Part shown: positions 22,601 to 32,317 of the stretch, in pieces
Layout of the letters: each line of letters opens with the position of its first letter
Position numbering within the stretch: the stretch's first letter is position 1
Origin: Daedaleopsis sinensis
Lineage: Eukaryota > Basidiomycota > Agaricomycetes > Polyporales > Polyporaceae
Direction: 5' to 3'
Length of the DNA: 64,000 nt
Assembly (NCBI GenBank): GCA_033807695.1
Contig: CM066310.1
Span: 186,001-250,000 of the forward strand
Program-made: the position numbers and the translations under genes
The notes under the pieces: generated by a model
What the model saw: the letters and a program-made list of their open reading frames with translations, nothing else
What the model was told of the DNA's origin: nothing
Database searches by the model: none

Positions 22601-24473
22601 TCTTGGGACATTCGTATGTGCGCCGGACGATGGAGAGGTGCGCGTCCTTGAGATGAATCTCATGGAACACGTCGTCCGGGAGTCTGTTGGTGGGCGGAAT
22701 GTCTGCGGGAAACAAATCAGCGAACTTCTTCTTCATGTGAGCGTCAAGCGTGGAAAGTCGCTCAGTGAAAGCCATTCGCTGGACTTGTGCGCGAACGGCG
22801 TTGATTACTAGCGGTGCTGGTAGTTGATCATCGTCGTGAAGCGAAGCTGATTTGGGAATGCATTCAAAGAGTTGTCGGTTGACGTCGTTGATACGCGACC
22901 GGTGCAGACGTCTGTGCATGTCGTCGTATTCGCGTTCTAGGCGTCGTCTGTCCGCTGGAGATAGGGAGGGAGTCGGGGGTCGAGGTTGACGGGCAAACAG
23001 GTCTCGACCTGAGTCACAGTCCCACAGGGCGTGGTGGTGTACATCGACAAGAAGTTTGTTGGCATCGAGGAAGGTAGTGCCGAGGATTACAGGATATGCT
23101 AGCTTGGGTACAATGATCGCGGTACATGAACGAGAGGTGTATGAACCGTCCTTCACCGTGACCTGAAAGCGACAGAACTGCAAGGCCTCCCCTTCGACTC
23201 CAGCGAAGGCGTCTGTGTATTGGAAGGGCTTGCGTAGTGTGTGGTGTCGTAGTTTGTGATCGTTGGCGACGTCTTCTCTAACGAGAACTGAAGGAGAACC
23301 GGTGTCGATCAGCATCTCAACAACATCATGAGACGTGGGGGCAGGAGATGAGATGGACGCAAGCCAGAGCGGCTGAGGCGATGAGACAACGCACTCGTCG
23401 TCGGAGCTCTCCCCGCCTGAGATCCAGATGGCGTCGTCCGAGTCGGTACCAAGAGCGTTCACGGAGTTCGCGAGCACAGCACCAACGGGAACCGGAGACG
23501 GGGGGGAGGGAGAACGGGAACCGGAAGCGACGACTGCGGAGACCGCCTTGCGAGTTGAGGCAGACGGTTTGCTGGCAGTTGTCGTTGTCGTTGTCGTAGT
23601 CGTAGATTTGACAGCGGCGTCGGCGTCGGCTTGTGTGAGAGAGCGGTATGTAGACGCGTTGGGGAAACCGTTCGGGCAGGAGTCACGCATGTGTCCGACG
23701 TTGAACCTGCGACATTTCAGGCATCCCTTGTTTGCCATGAGAAGGGAGCGTTCGTCGTCGGTCAAGGGAGGTAGTCGACCAGTGGGGCGGGACGACGGTG
23801 TGGACGCAGACGTGTTCGGGTGGGATGTGTTGGAGAAGGGAGGGCGGTTGCCTTTGGCGTCGGTGCGGACCTTCGGGTCCCGGAGTGAGAGGGTCGCACG
23901 CATCTCGCGAACTGTCGATGTGTATTCCCGGTCGGCAGAGATGAGAGCGGCCTTCCAGTCTCGGTACTTAGGGAGGCCCGAGATCAAGTCCGATTGGCAC
24001 AGAAGACGGAGACGGCGAGTCAAGCGGGGTACAAGGTTTGCGCGGAGAGAAGTGTCGTACATCAGCAGGGGGGATCGTCCAAGGAGGAGGTTCTTGAGCT
24101 CAAACGAGCGCGAGAAGTCTTCGAACGATTGATCCTCGGTCATGATGAGACGGAGGATGTCCGCATGGAGGTCGGAGTCCCAGCCGATGGGTAGCCATTG
24201 AGCATACATCTCAGTGACGAAATCTTCCCAGTCCTTGGTCTGGAGCGTGACGACGTTCGTGCGCCACCAAGCCTTGAGAATGGGGTCCTGGAACCCGCAG
24301 GCGATGAGCTTGGCGCGTTTACCGGCATCGTCGTCGATATTCTTGTGTAAGAAGTACCCCTCAGCCATGTCGACCCAGTTCTGGAGAAGTTCTGCGTCGA
24401 GCGTGCCGTTCTTAATGGTCGGGCACTTGGTGGGGTCCTTCTGTTCCAGGGTGGCGGTGCCTGCGTCTGGCAT
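19647..24473 (-). CDS. Gag-Pol polyprotein of Ty3/chromovirus
   Basis: A single 1608-residue frame. In order: a Gag domain starting MPDAGTATLEQ; a CCHC-type knuckle (CLKCRRFNVGHMRDSC, about 23690-23730); an aspartic protease (LIDTGSPS, near 23300); reverse transcriptase with the YLDD active site (about 22160-22180); RNase H beginning STDASDYCTG (about 21690-21715); an integrase with an HHCC zinc finger (about 20840-20960) and DDE residues in CIDFVG, VSDRDKLF and HPETDGASERTNR; and a C-terminal chromodomain (VERILDHKR...YRFLVRWFGY) that tethers integration complexes to modified histones. The frame is open further upstream, but only through a non-ATG codon, so the ATG at 24473 was chosen. Gag and Pol share one frame, so no frameshift is needed. 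Confidence 0.95.
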   Translation of the reverse strand: MPDAGTATLEQKDPTKCPTIKNGTLDAELLQNWVDMAEGYFLHKNIDDDAGKRAKLIACGFQDPILKAWWRTNVVTLQTKDWEDFVTEMYAQWLPIGWDSDLHADILRLIMTEDQSFEDFSRSFELKNLLLGRSPLLMYDTSLRANLVPRLTRRLRLLCQSDLISGLPKYRDWKAALISADREYTSTVREMRATLSLRDPKVRTDAKGNRPPFSNTSHPNTSASTPSSRPTGRLPPLTDDERSLLMANKGCLKCRRFNVGHMRDSCPNGFPNASTYRSLTQADADAAVKSTTTTTTTTTASKPSASTRKAVSAVVASGSRSPSPPSPVPVGAVLANSVNALGTDSDDAIWISGGESSDDECVVSSPQPLWLASISSPAPTSHDVVEMLIDTGSPSVLVREDVANDHKLRHHTLRKPFQYTDAFAGVEGEALQFCRFQVTVKDGSYTSRSCTAIIVPKLAYPVILGTTFLDANKLLVDVHHHALWDCDSGRDLFARQPRPPTPSLSPADRRRLEREYDDMHRRLHRSRINDVNRQLFECIPKSASLHDDDQLPAPLVINAVRAQVQRMAFTERLSTLDAHMKKKFADLFPADIPPTNRLPDDVFHEIHLKDAHLSIVRRTYECPKKYREAWKTLLDQHLAAGRLRPSSSPYASPSFLVPKADPSALPRWVNDYRTLNANTIPDAYPLPSIQEILSDCARGKVWGKLDMTNSFFQTKVHPDHVKYTAVTTPFGLYEWTVMPQGCRNAPSTHQRRMYNALRPFIGSICHVYLDDIIIWSSSVEEHVRNVHTILTALQSHSLYCSLKKTTLFCTDLNFLGHNISLDGIRLDGSKIARVLDWPLPTCAHDVRAFLGLVRYIANFLPKLAHHTSILNPLTTKEAEKNFEWTAEHTFAFEAVKCLVTSHECLTSIDHSNLGNNRIFMSTDASDYCTGAVLSYGETLETARPVAFESAQLSGAELNYPVHEKELLAIVRALKKWRVDLLGVPFTIFTDHRTLENFNTQKHLSRRQARWQEFLGQYDYTITYIRGEENSVADALSRRKPPADSPPDSLLTPILAIGALRLLRDASTAMRSRLPDTARTRVAAIHSGSLHIASDPAWLERIRSGYGEDKWCLRLISSLTTANNPLLPLLAGDLDGSFVAGIQVRDGLLFAGDRLCIPRVFDLREGLYRLAHDALGHFGSEKSYGSLRSSYYWPNMWKDLETLYIPSCDACQRNKPSTKRPTGPLHPLPVPDHRFDSICIDFVGALPDDGGNNCIATITDRLGGDVRLIPTRTDISAEDFAALFFQHWYCENGLPLQIVSDRDKLFVSKFWKALHKLSGVDLRMSTSYHPETDGASERTNRTMIQMLRYHVSRNQTGWVRALPLVRFQLMNTINASTGFSPFQLRLSCAPRVLPPISSTHTADLLASTDDDGARAARLIAQIETDVLEAQDNLLLAKTNQVLATNAHRGPEVPYSVGDRVLLSTFHRRRDYMQRGDHRVAKFMVRFDGPYVVSRAHPETSSYTLELPASMNIHPTFHASLLKPYIPNDDALFPARSHPEPGPVMTADGEEFLVERILDHKRAERGYRFLVRWFGYGAGSDSWLPGREVKDLVALDDYLKLNNVDLRLPA

Positions 24474-25139
24474 GATGTGACTGGAGGAGCGTGACAGGAA
24501 GTGGGTGGAGGAAGTGAGACGGGAAGTAGATAAGAGTATGCGAGAAGGAACGGAAGGAAGGGAGAGGGAGAAATCGGAGTCGGAATCGGAAGAAGAAGGT
24601 GAGTATATGCGGTTTTGTGGGGATGGGGGCAGAGAAATATCGGACACTGAGAAGGATCGGGGAAGAGGGAAGGCAGGAGGATAAAGAGCGGGAGGGGGCG
24701 ATGAGCCGGGTGTGTACTCAGCTTGGTTCGAAGTACCGAGTGGACCTTTGGGTGCGGGGCCTAGTAGTGTTCCCCGGCGAAGATGTTGTCGTTGAGCGCG
24801 TCCGCGAGGTCGGCGGACGTGGGGGACGACAGATCCGTGATGTCGGAGCCGCTTGGGGTTAAGTCGTACAGAGGTGGTGCACTGGTCGAGATGGGTACAG
24901 GAACTAGTTGCTGAGCGCAGCGGGAAGGGTTTCTGCGGGGCTGAAACAGGGCGGGCAGGAAATGCGGGGGTGCGGGAGCGGGTACTGGATGGGGAGAAGA
25001 CTGGAGGGTGGGAATGGATGAGCGTTCTGTGCGAGACGCCTATATCCGCTGGATGCGTGTTCTGGAATTCCAGAAGGCGTGTTTGGCGTCAGTCAAGACG
25101 TCGAGAAGGGTGGAGTTGGTGGTTCTCGTCTGTGTGTGG

Positions 25140-25152
25140 CGCCTTTGAGGCG
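25140..25152 (-). promoter_or_regulatory. Small hairpin in the primer-binding region of the LTR element
   Basis: Just inside the 5-prime LTR the sequence cgcct-ttg-aggcg can form a five-base-pair stem, next to a run of nine A/T. It lies where a primer-binding site is expected. I could not match it to a tRNA end, so self-priming of the Tf1 kind remains possible. Confidence 0.3.
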
Positions 25153-25164
25153 TTAAAAAAAAAG

Positions 25165-25532
25165 TGTAAGCTGGCCGTCGGGCCAGCGGACACTGGAGTC
25201 TAACACACGAGGGCACGCAGCGGAATAACGAGCAAAAGCTGCGTAGCGTGAGAGGAAACTAAGTAGGGATACAAGCGAGTGAGAACCACAATACGTACCT
25301 GCGTAGCGCGAGAGGAAACTGAAGCGCAACGCAGGGGAGAAGGGGTTTATGTACGTAAATAGTCCAAATACTGAGAAAGCGAGCATGAGTCCGTTCGTCC
25401 AATCCTGTCCGTCCGCCACAGCGGTCCAATCCCGTCCGTCCGCCCGTCCGTCACCTGTCTGTCAACTCTCCGTCATCCGTCTGTCCGGTGCACGTCCGTG
25501 GTCCGAGGAGTGAGTCGTGTGATGGCATTACA
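25165..25532 (-). repeat. 5-prime LTR of the chromovirus
   Basis: 368 bases, partner of 19247-19614. Its last bases on the plus strand lie directly against the HET gene's coding sequence and currently supply that gene's final codons and stop. Confidence 0.96.
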
Positions 25533-28500
25533 GTGCGCCAGGCCTTCAGGCTGATCGACAACATCTTGCTGGGCGCGAACAATGATCCTCGGACTCGGTG
25601 GTAGGGGTCTCAAGGTCTTGAAATGAGAGCTTGCCAAGGGTGTGCGCGGTAGCGATGCGGGAGGGAGAGGCTGGGGTACTATAGGAGGAAGCGGACGGCT
25701 CCGATATATATGACTCCTGGTGACATCAGGTGCGGTCTGCATGAGGGGAATGTTTTCAGTACTGCTCGTGCACCAGGCCTTCTGATCGACAACATCTTGC
25801 TGGGCGCGAACAATGATCCTTGGACTCGGTGGTAGGGGTCTCAAGGACAAAGGAGAGCTTGCCAAGGGAATGGGTGGTAGCGATGCGGGAGGGAGAGGCT
25901 GGGGTACTATAGGAGGAAGCGGACGGCTCCGATACATATGACTCCTGGTGACATCACTGGGTGCGGTCTGCATGAGGGGAATGTTTTCAGTACTGCTGCG
26001 CCAGGCCTTCTGATCGACAACATCTTGCTGGGCGCGAACAATGATCCTTGGACTCGGTGGTAGGGGTCTCGAGGCCAAAGGAGAGCTTGCCAATGGCATG
26101 TGCGGTAGCGATGCGGGAGGGAGAGGCTGGGGTACTATAGGAGGAAGCGGACGGCTCCGATACATATGACTCCTGGTGACGTCAGGTGCGGTCTGCATCA
26201 GGGGGGGAATGTTTTCAGAATTAGGTGCAAGACTGCGAGTTTCATCGTCTGAATCGGAATCGTCAGATCCTAAGGAATGCGCCTCGGCATCACCAGTCGT
26301 GTGCGGATACGGCGAAGGAGGCCTAGTATTTCCTGCCGGCTCGGGCTCGCTCGGATGCGCATCCGCGGCACTCAAACAATTATCTGCCTCGGAATAGATA
26401 GATACCCACTCAGTGTCCAGTTCCACTCTGGGCCATGAGTCTTTGGACAGATTCTCCCGGAAGTCATACATTCTCCGGCTTCGACTTGCACTCGAAGCAG
26501 ACTCAGAGGCAAATCGTACGCGTGACGAGCTCGAGCTGAGCGACGGGCGGCGGGCCCAGTACTCGGTCCCCACTGGTTCCAGGATACTGATAGTGGTGGA
26601 GACTGCAGAGGATGTGATACTAGTCGCCAGGGACGTATTTGACTTGTGCCTCATCATTGTCCTAGACACAGGTGTCGGTAGGTACTGCGAACCTCGCGCA
26701 TCGAGCGGTCCAGGTGAGGCGAAGGGGTCCGAGTATGTGAAAGGGAAGGGCTCCACGAACTCCTCCATCGTTAGGCTGACGACGTACGTCTCTGAGGGGC
26801 TATCCGGGCAGGGGGAGAAGGTGAGAGTGAACGTGAGCGTGCAGGCCGAGGTATCCATGGCTCGACGAAACTCGAACGTCTTCTGTCGCTTCCCATCAGG
26901 CCAACAATCAATATGGTCGGAAGTGCATGAGTGGCTGGGTAGAGGACGGTCATTGTAATAGCTCCACCAGTCGTTATTGGCTGGGACATCAGGAGACTGT
27001 GAAAGATTGAAGAACGCCCAGTGCTCTCCACCGTGCGCATGCGTTATTTGCCCCTTGGGCTGTTTCACCGCCGCGGTGCACCGCCCGAGATGTAATTCGA
27101 GTACTGTGATAGAACCGTGCTTCTGTTCTAGACACAGAGCGAGCCTCGCTGGCGTGTCCCGATTCCATGAAGAGGGGAAGGGCTTAGGAAGCATGATGTA
27201 TGGGATCTGTGCAGCTCGTAGACGAAGGAGGTACCGTCGTGGGATGCGAAATGGCGCGGGCGTGGTGAAGTTCATAGGAATGTCGAGTTTGTGCAGAGTG
27301 CGTCGAGGGGCGGGAAGAATGTAGAGGTCGGTCCACTGTAGATGATAGGGCTGCTGGTTCCGAAGGCTTGAGAGCGGTAGCAGGCGCACGGTGTACTGCC
27401 TGCGTGGACCAGCCTCGTTTTCAACCACGGAGGTGTAGTAGAGATGACGTCCTGGGTCCACGCCTGCTGCGCACGGTGTAAGCAAAAGACCAAGTGGACC
27501 TTGCCGTTGGCATGATACGAATATTACTGCGATCCGGAACCCATCACGTTCTATAACGGGGAGGTGCGCCCGGACCCCATATGACTTCATGGTGAACTCG
27601 GGGATCCTCGCGGTATTCTGCTTGGTCGAGAACGGGGTTATTTGCTACAGACAGCGACTTTCAGCACGTCGTGAGCAAGATGTCAACAGCAAAATAGACT
27701 TACTTTGCTGGGTCGTTGCGGTAAAGCGTCTAGTCGCACTAGGGTGTCGGTGTCATACTCGTATAGCGACGAGTACTGGAAGGCTGATGGAGAGCGAGCG
27801 AGCAGGTAGGCGCAAGGATTGTCGCCAATTACAGTCCTGTCGTAGGGCGAAAAGTCCGCATGGTCGAAGTGAGGTCCTTTGATGAGCCCTCCCCAAGCGA
27901 ACAGTGAAGTGTCAACAGACTTCTTCATAATCTCCTCTTGCAAGCGCTGAAACGCATTCCGTCCTTCTCCGTATAGCGCCGGCATATTGATCTCGAAGAT
28001 TCCCATGAGACAGTACGCCTCGTCCTCCTCTCGCGTAGTCTTGCGCTCTGCCGCCCACGACATACGCTGGGCAATGCTGTAGTTCCGAACATTCTCGGGG
28101 GAGCGTAGCACAGAAATGGGGATCTTCGTGATCGTCTCCAGTCTAGCGGATAATTCCGCTTTCGTGCCGATGACGGTCCAGTCCTGCGAGAGAAAGAGGA
28201 CTTCGTCGGGCGCAATAAGCTCCTGCAAAGTCCAGCCGCGTCGAAACCATCGACTAGAGCGGAGCTGGCGAAATGATACGACAGAGTTGTCGGTCGATGG
28301 AATGTCTTCAAGGTAGGCATAGCAAATCTCGGCCAGCGAGTAGTAGGTGAACATGGAGTTAATGGCCTCAGAGAGCTCGGAGCTGCTCGTCTTGTCTATG
28401 CAGCAGGTATCGTTCCAGATCCATTCGAGTCCCTGGCTCTCCGCGAAGGCGCACGACTGCCTCACTTTCGGTGTCGATCGATCGCGTGGGTTTGAATGGT

Positions 28501-28723
28501 TGGCGGCACATTGAGCAGCGAGAGCTTGAGTTTCCTGGAAAGTTTGTTCTTTGCCATTCCAGACATGCGACAAGATTGCGAATCCCGCTTCTGCGGCCTG
28601 TATTGGAGAGGCAAAATGATGGAGCTCGGCGCGGCCGGTGCTGAGGAGCCACATAGACTCTAGTAGAACCTGTTCATTGATACATATTCGTTCGGACGTG
28701 TCGTTCGGAAGACGAGATGACAT
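25473..28723 (-). CDS. HET-domain protein (heterokaryon-incompatibility type) with LTR-altered C-terminus
   Basis: Two exons (28723-27704 and 27596-25473; 107-nt intron, gtaagt donor) give 1047 residues. Residues about 45-190 form the HET domain: AILSHVW, NDTCCIDKTSS (family usually WIDTCCIDK), GWTLQELIAP, then EDEAYCLMGIFEINMPALYGEG. HET domains act in fungal self/non-self recognition and cell death. After the intron comes a conserved region beginning FTMKSYGVR. A disordered acidic stretch is followed by three copies of a proline-rich repeat of about 76 residues. The last 20 or so codons come from the inserted LTR: without it the frame would meet a stop three codons after the target site. 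The ATG at 28723 (MSSRLPND) fits polypore relatives; the ATG at 28654 is an alternative. Confidence 0.85.
25540..26215 (-). repeat. Three tandem ~230-bp coding repeats in the HET gene
   Basis: Copies start at the same landmark at 25557, 25788 and 26016 (spacing 231 and 228). Each encodes a Pro-rich unit containing RSRPLPPIVPQPLPPASLP and RPLPPSPRIIVRAQQDVVDQ. Identity between copies is very high, which suggests recent expansion. The copy nearest the LTR has a small insertion (an extra cctg-like tetranucleotide) that shifts the frame just before the end of the gene. Confidence 0.92.
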
Positions 28724-30415
28724 ACCTAATCTGAGAGGCAGACTGGTTCCCAACAAGAATTTTGAACCTATGAAGCGGTGGTGGTGAAGGCGGCGATGAG
28801 AGAGAGTAGACCGTGGGCAACTGCCTTAAAGAACCCAAGTAACCGTGCGCTTAACGTGATCAGAGGTTTTCGATGTTCCTTGTCCGCAGCGCATCGAGCT
28901 CTTCCACGTCATCTGAGATGTCTTGCAAACGACTCTCCGGACATCATCAGCGCCTGACGTTTCAAGTGAGTTGTGGTACTATAGTAAGTCTACACAGTGA
29001 CTTGTGACTTGAAGCAGAGAATTAATGCGCGATTGCCTGTTGATATAATGTGATTATTAGGGACAACCTCGGTGATCGACAACTGATCCTGTCACTGCGA
29101 GTCAAGCATCAAGGAAGGAAGAATCAAGGGAGTTAACAAAAGGTGTGAGGAGAGTCGAAGCGTCCGCCGAGTCGCGCATACGATGATCACGTAATTGCCA
29201 CGTGTTCGGCGCAGCTCTTGAAAATTATTGAAGCTGTCGGAAACCCACCTCTTAGCCTTGTCGAGATCACATCCCAAGGGCGCCTGTACGAGCAGCAAGC
29301 AGGTCATCAGTAATTTCCCGAATTTGAAACGGTCTGACCCAGACCTTTCAGATACGTTCAGATCGATTTCAGATGCCATCAGACTGATCAGAGCGCCCTT
29401 TTTCAGACATCGTTTTGGACACCGTCAGACATTTGGGCCGTCTTGCTATTTCTCCTCACTCACTCATCCTACAGGTACCAAACTTTACAGGAACAAGAGG
29501 ACCAGCAACGCGAACATACATGCAAATTTTTGTGGCCTCAATGACCATAGAGGCTGCGGTAAAATTCAAGCATTGTCGGAAGTCAGTGCCGCCGACTGCT
29601 CTGAGCCTACCATGCATGCACGGTCTGTGAGTCATCCTATTCCTTCACAGATGTACTCTCTGACATCTTTTACAGCATAAACCACCATTGTTTTCTACAG
29701 TACGTGTTCAATTCGAGCAGGGCAGGCCCTGGCAGGCCTCCGCACTCGGATGTCTTACAAGCGCCGAGCGGGTCAGACGCTCAGACTCGTCAGAGAACCT
29801 GGGAATTACCGATGGTATGTCTTGACTCTTGACTAGAACACGACGATCGCTGACTATTCTAGTGAACTGTCCATTTGGAGAGCGCGTGCAGTCTCTTCAA
29901 GCTAATCTGCGGCCCGGGCGAGCGTTCATATGCTCTCGCTAGGTGAATCGGAACTTGGGTATTCTGCTCCGGTCATTGATAGTATCAATCTTGTCAAAAT
30001 CTAAGGGCACATTGCCTGACTGTGACAGACACCACACGGCGGAGCCTGAAGCATCGACTATGCTGCTCTAGTACCCATCTGAGAATGTGTCGTACTCTGG
30101 CACTACCGCAATGCTTGTTGCGGTGGTGGGGTGCGATTGATGCTGCCATACTGATTTACACACGCAACCACTTGGCGTGAGTATCATTCGATTCGAGTCA
30201 GGAATGACCTGGAATGACTCACAAAGCGAACATGCACTGATCGCAGTTGCTAGTGTACAGCTATTACAAGCTGTGCATGTACGTTCGAAGACAAATTAGC
30301 AACCCACTCTTATCTTTAAGTCGCGCAGGCTTAAACGGTGAACCTGCGCTGTATGACTGACTCTCAGAGATCATTTTTAGGCAAACCACTGTGACTTGAG
30401 ATCCAGACGTCAGTC
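28724..30415. other. Intergenic region between HET and F-box genes
   Basis: About 1.7 kb with no recognisable exon, RNA or mobile element. It must contain the diverging promoters of the HET gene (minus) and the F-box gene (plus). No clear TATA motif stands out. Confidence 0.45.
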
Positions 30416-31438
30416 ATGTCGGCGGCAAGACATCTTCCTACAGTCCTGACATTCCCCGTCGAGATATGGATGTTAGTCTTGGAACATGTGGACGACTCGC
30501 GCACCCTCGCAAATCTCACCCTCTTCCACCGTGCCTTGCGACCCATCGTTGAGGACTTGCTATATCGTCGCATCACCCTTATCCGCGAACATCCCATTAT
30601 CCTTCTCTTTAGGACCCTTCGAGCTCATCCACACCTCGGCCTTCACATTCGTGCATTCCACATTCACCTCGCTCGCGACAGAGATGTAGATCCTTCCCTC
30701 ATCAACGACAGCAGGATCATCCTCTCCAGCCTCCACACTATCCTCCGTGGTCTCCCGAACCTAGTCGATTTCACTCTCTCTGTGGAGGCCCTCTGGGTCC
30801 CGGTTCCGCCATGGGATCTGTCCCCATCCATCGCCATCCTTGCTCTCCGCTTCCCTCGCCTTCGCACATTTGTATGTCGTCATCCGGGATATATCCCGTC
30901 CGGGGCGTCGCTGCTCGGCACGGCCGTAGCGGGATTCGTGGGGGCTCATAGTGCAACACTCAAAGTGCTAGAGATGCCCTTAGTTAACGTCTCGCGCGAG
31001 GCGATGGAACATTTGTGTCCTCCAGTTCTCGTTCCCCATTATCCTGCGGCAACGATGTCTGATGTCGACGCCGGGCCTGCGGCGCGGCTACTCGCACTCC
31101 GCGTACTCTCCTGCCACTGGCTCTTCTTCGACCAACTGCTTCAAGATCAAGTACAGCGGCACATCTTGGACCGCCTCACGCACCTTCGTATCACGAACGT
31201 CACCTCCCGTGAGTTCAGCCGTGTCGCTCGGCTTGCGAGCACGAGCCTCGTCAGCCTACGGATAGGCGGACCGCTGCGCGCGCTCGACGCGCAGGCATGG
31301 TTCAACGACTTTCTCAATGATCTTCCTGGCGAGATTGCAGGGTCTGCTCGCTTTCCGCACCTGCAGTTCATACAGGTCGACGCTCCGAGTCCTAGTGCTG
31401 CCGCCTATCGCGAGGTATGGCTGCGATTTCCTGCTTGA
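30416..31438 (+). CDS. F-box-like protein with leucine-rich C-terminal region
   Basis: A 340-residue frame from the ATG at 30416. Residues about 10-50 (LTFPVEIWMLVLEHVDD...LANLTLFHRALRPIV) match the F-box pattern used to bind Skp1 in ubiquitin ligases. The rest has leucine-rich repeat-like segments (LRVLSCHWLFFDQLL, LTHLRITNV, LVSLRIGG), as in many agaricomycete F-box proteins thought to recognise substrates. A gtatgg donor-like site at 31412 and a ccag acceptor near 31486 would extend the gene into the open frame that ends at 31933, so the annotated stop may not be the real end. Confidence 0.75.
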   Translation: MSAARHLPTVLTFPVEIWMLVLEHVDDSRTLANLTLFHRALRPIVEDLLYRRITLIREHPIILLFRTLRAHPHLGLHIRAFHIHLARDRDVDPSLINDSRIILSSLHTILRGLPNLVDFTLSVEALWVPVPPWDLSPSIAILALRFPRLRTFVCRHPGYIPSGASLLGTAVAGFVGAHSATLKVLEMPLVNVSREAMEHLCPPVLVPHYPAATMSDVDAGPAARLLALRVLSCHWLFFDQLLQDQVQRHILDRLTHLRITNVTSREFSRVARLASTSLVSLRIGGPLRALDAQAWFNDFLNDLPGEIAGSARFPHLQFIQVDAPSPSAAAYREVWLRFPA

Positions 31439-31486
31439 TTGCGCTCCTCACGACGGTCGAGACTGATCTGGCCGTCTTTCGTCCAG

Positions 31487-31933
31487 TACACACAAGGTAT
31501 ATCAAGGTTACATTCACAGCTCGCACCTTCTACACCGCAGTCTTCCGCACGAACTCCCCTGATGCATGATACACAAGACTGTGATCAATGGAACGACGAC
31601 TCGGACCTGGACGACGCGCACCGCGGTCTCACGCTAGCCCTCACATTCCATATTCCCGCATCCGACTTCCGAGCTGACTCAAAGCCGTTCATCGCACAGA
31701 TGCTCAGGAGGTATCACAATCGATCGAGCAGCTACCAGTGGAAAGTCGCGCGCATCGAGTGGGCACACGTGTGTGGCTTGACGTCTACCTGCTTCCGCTC
31801 GCGCGTCGTGCGTGTGGGTGCGGACGAGGATGTCGTAGTACATGAGCAGGTTGAGGTCATGGAGGAGGGTGCGAGGCTTGGTGAGGATAGGTGGATGCAC
31901 AGGCCAGTCCCGAGGAAGCGGTCGACGCTTTGA
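31487..31933 (+). CDS. Possible last exon of the F-box gene, frame unresolved
   Basis: Directly after a plausible acceptor the frame VHTRYIKVTFTAR runs to a stop at about 31568. Another frame, carrying an acidic start (DSDLDDAHRG) and LTLALTFHIPASDFRAD, is open to 31933. Both look protein-like, which suggests either a further intron or a frameshift mutation between 31540 and 31600. Confidence 0.35.
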   Translation, partial: YTQGISRLHSQLAPSTPQSSARTPLMHDTQDCDQWNDDSDLDDAHRGLTLALTFHIPASDFRADSKPFIAQMLRRYHNRSSSYQWKVARIEWAHVCGLTSTCFRSRVVRVGADEDVVVHEQVEVMEEGARLGEDRWMHRPVPRKRSTL

Positions 31934-32317
31934 GTAAACGTTGCGCGTGCTTATTCGAAATTGGGATAGTGCGAGGGTATGCATGTACGGGCTAGGAGGC
32001 TCGGTCTACACTGTGCGGGTGAGTATGATGATGTTACGCGATGTCAAGACCATGGTAGACAAATCGAAGATTGGAGTCAAGATGTATGATAGATAGTATG
32101 GTTCGCCTAAACAGGACAGAGCGGATCGCACGGAGTCCACTGGCAAGGTAGATATGCACAATTAACCTTGGAAATGAAAATATACATGATACATGACTGC
32201 AGCATTGTCAGCATGTTTAATAACACACGGAAGGCCAACTGGCAACACGCGCACTTACAACGGTGAATGTGACAGCGGAGACTTCAATACGAGACTTTGT
32301 GCATGTCCTACGCCCAG
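31934..32317. other. Short intergenic region (convergent 3-prime ends)
   Basis: Between the F-box gene (plus) and the homeodomain-like gene (minus). Nothing beyond 3-prime flanking sequence was identified. Confidence 0.5.

Larger units (their letters stand above)
19247..25532 (-). mobile_element. Ty3-type LTR retrotransposon with chromodomain (chromovirus), complete
   Basis: A 6286-bp element in minus orientation. It is bounded by two 368-bp LTRs (19247-19614 and 25165-25532), each starting tgtaa and ending ttaca, and by 5-bp target duplications gtgcg. A polypurine tract precedes the 3-prime LTR. One long open frame encodes Gag, protease, reverse transcriptase, RNase H, integrase and a C-terminal chromodomain, with no internal stop. 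The LTRs differ at seven positions, all transitions (about 98% identity), so the insertion is fairly recent. All parts for autonomous activity seem present. It sits in the final codons of a HET-domain gene transcribed in the same direction. Confidence 0.97.

Noticed and set aside
19711..24862. Many plus-strand open frames opposite the retrotransposon
   Set aside because: They are antisense shadows of the Gag-Pol frame without ATG context, splice signals or domains.
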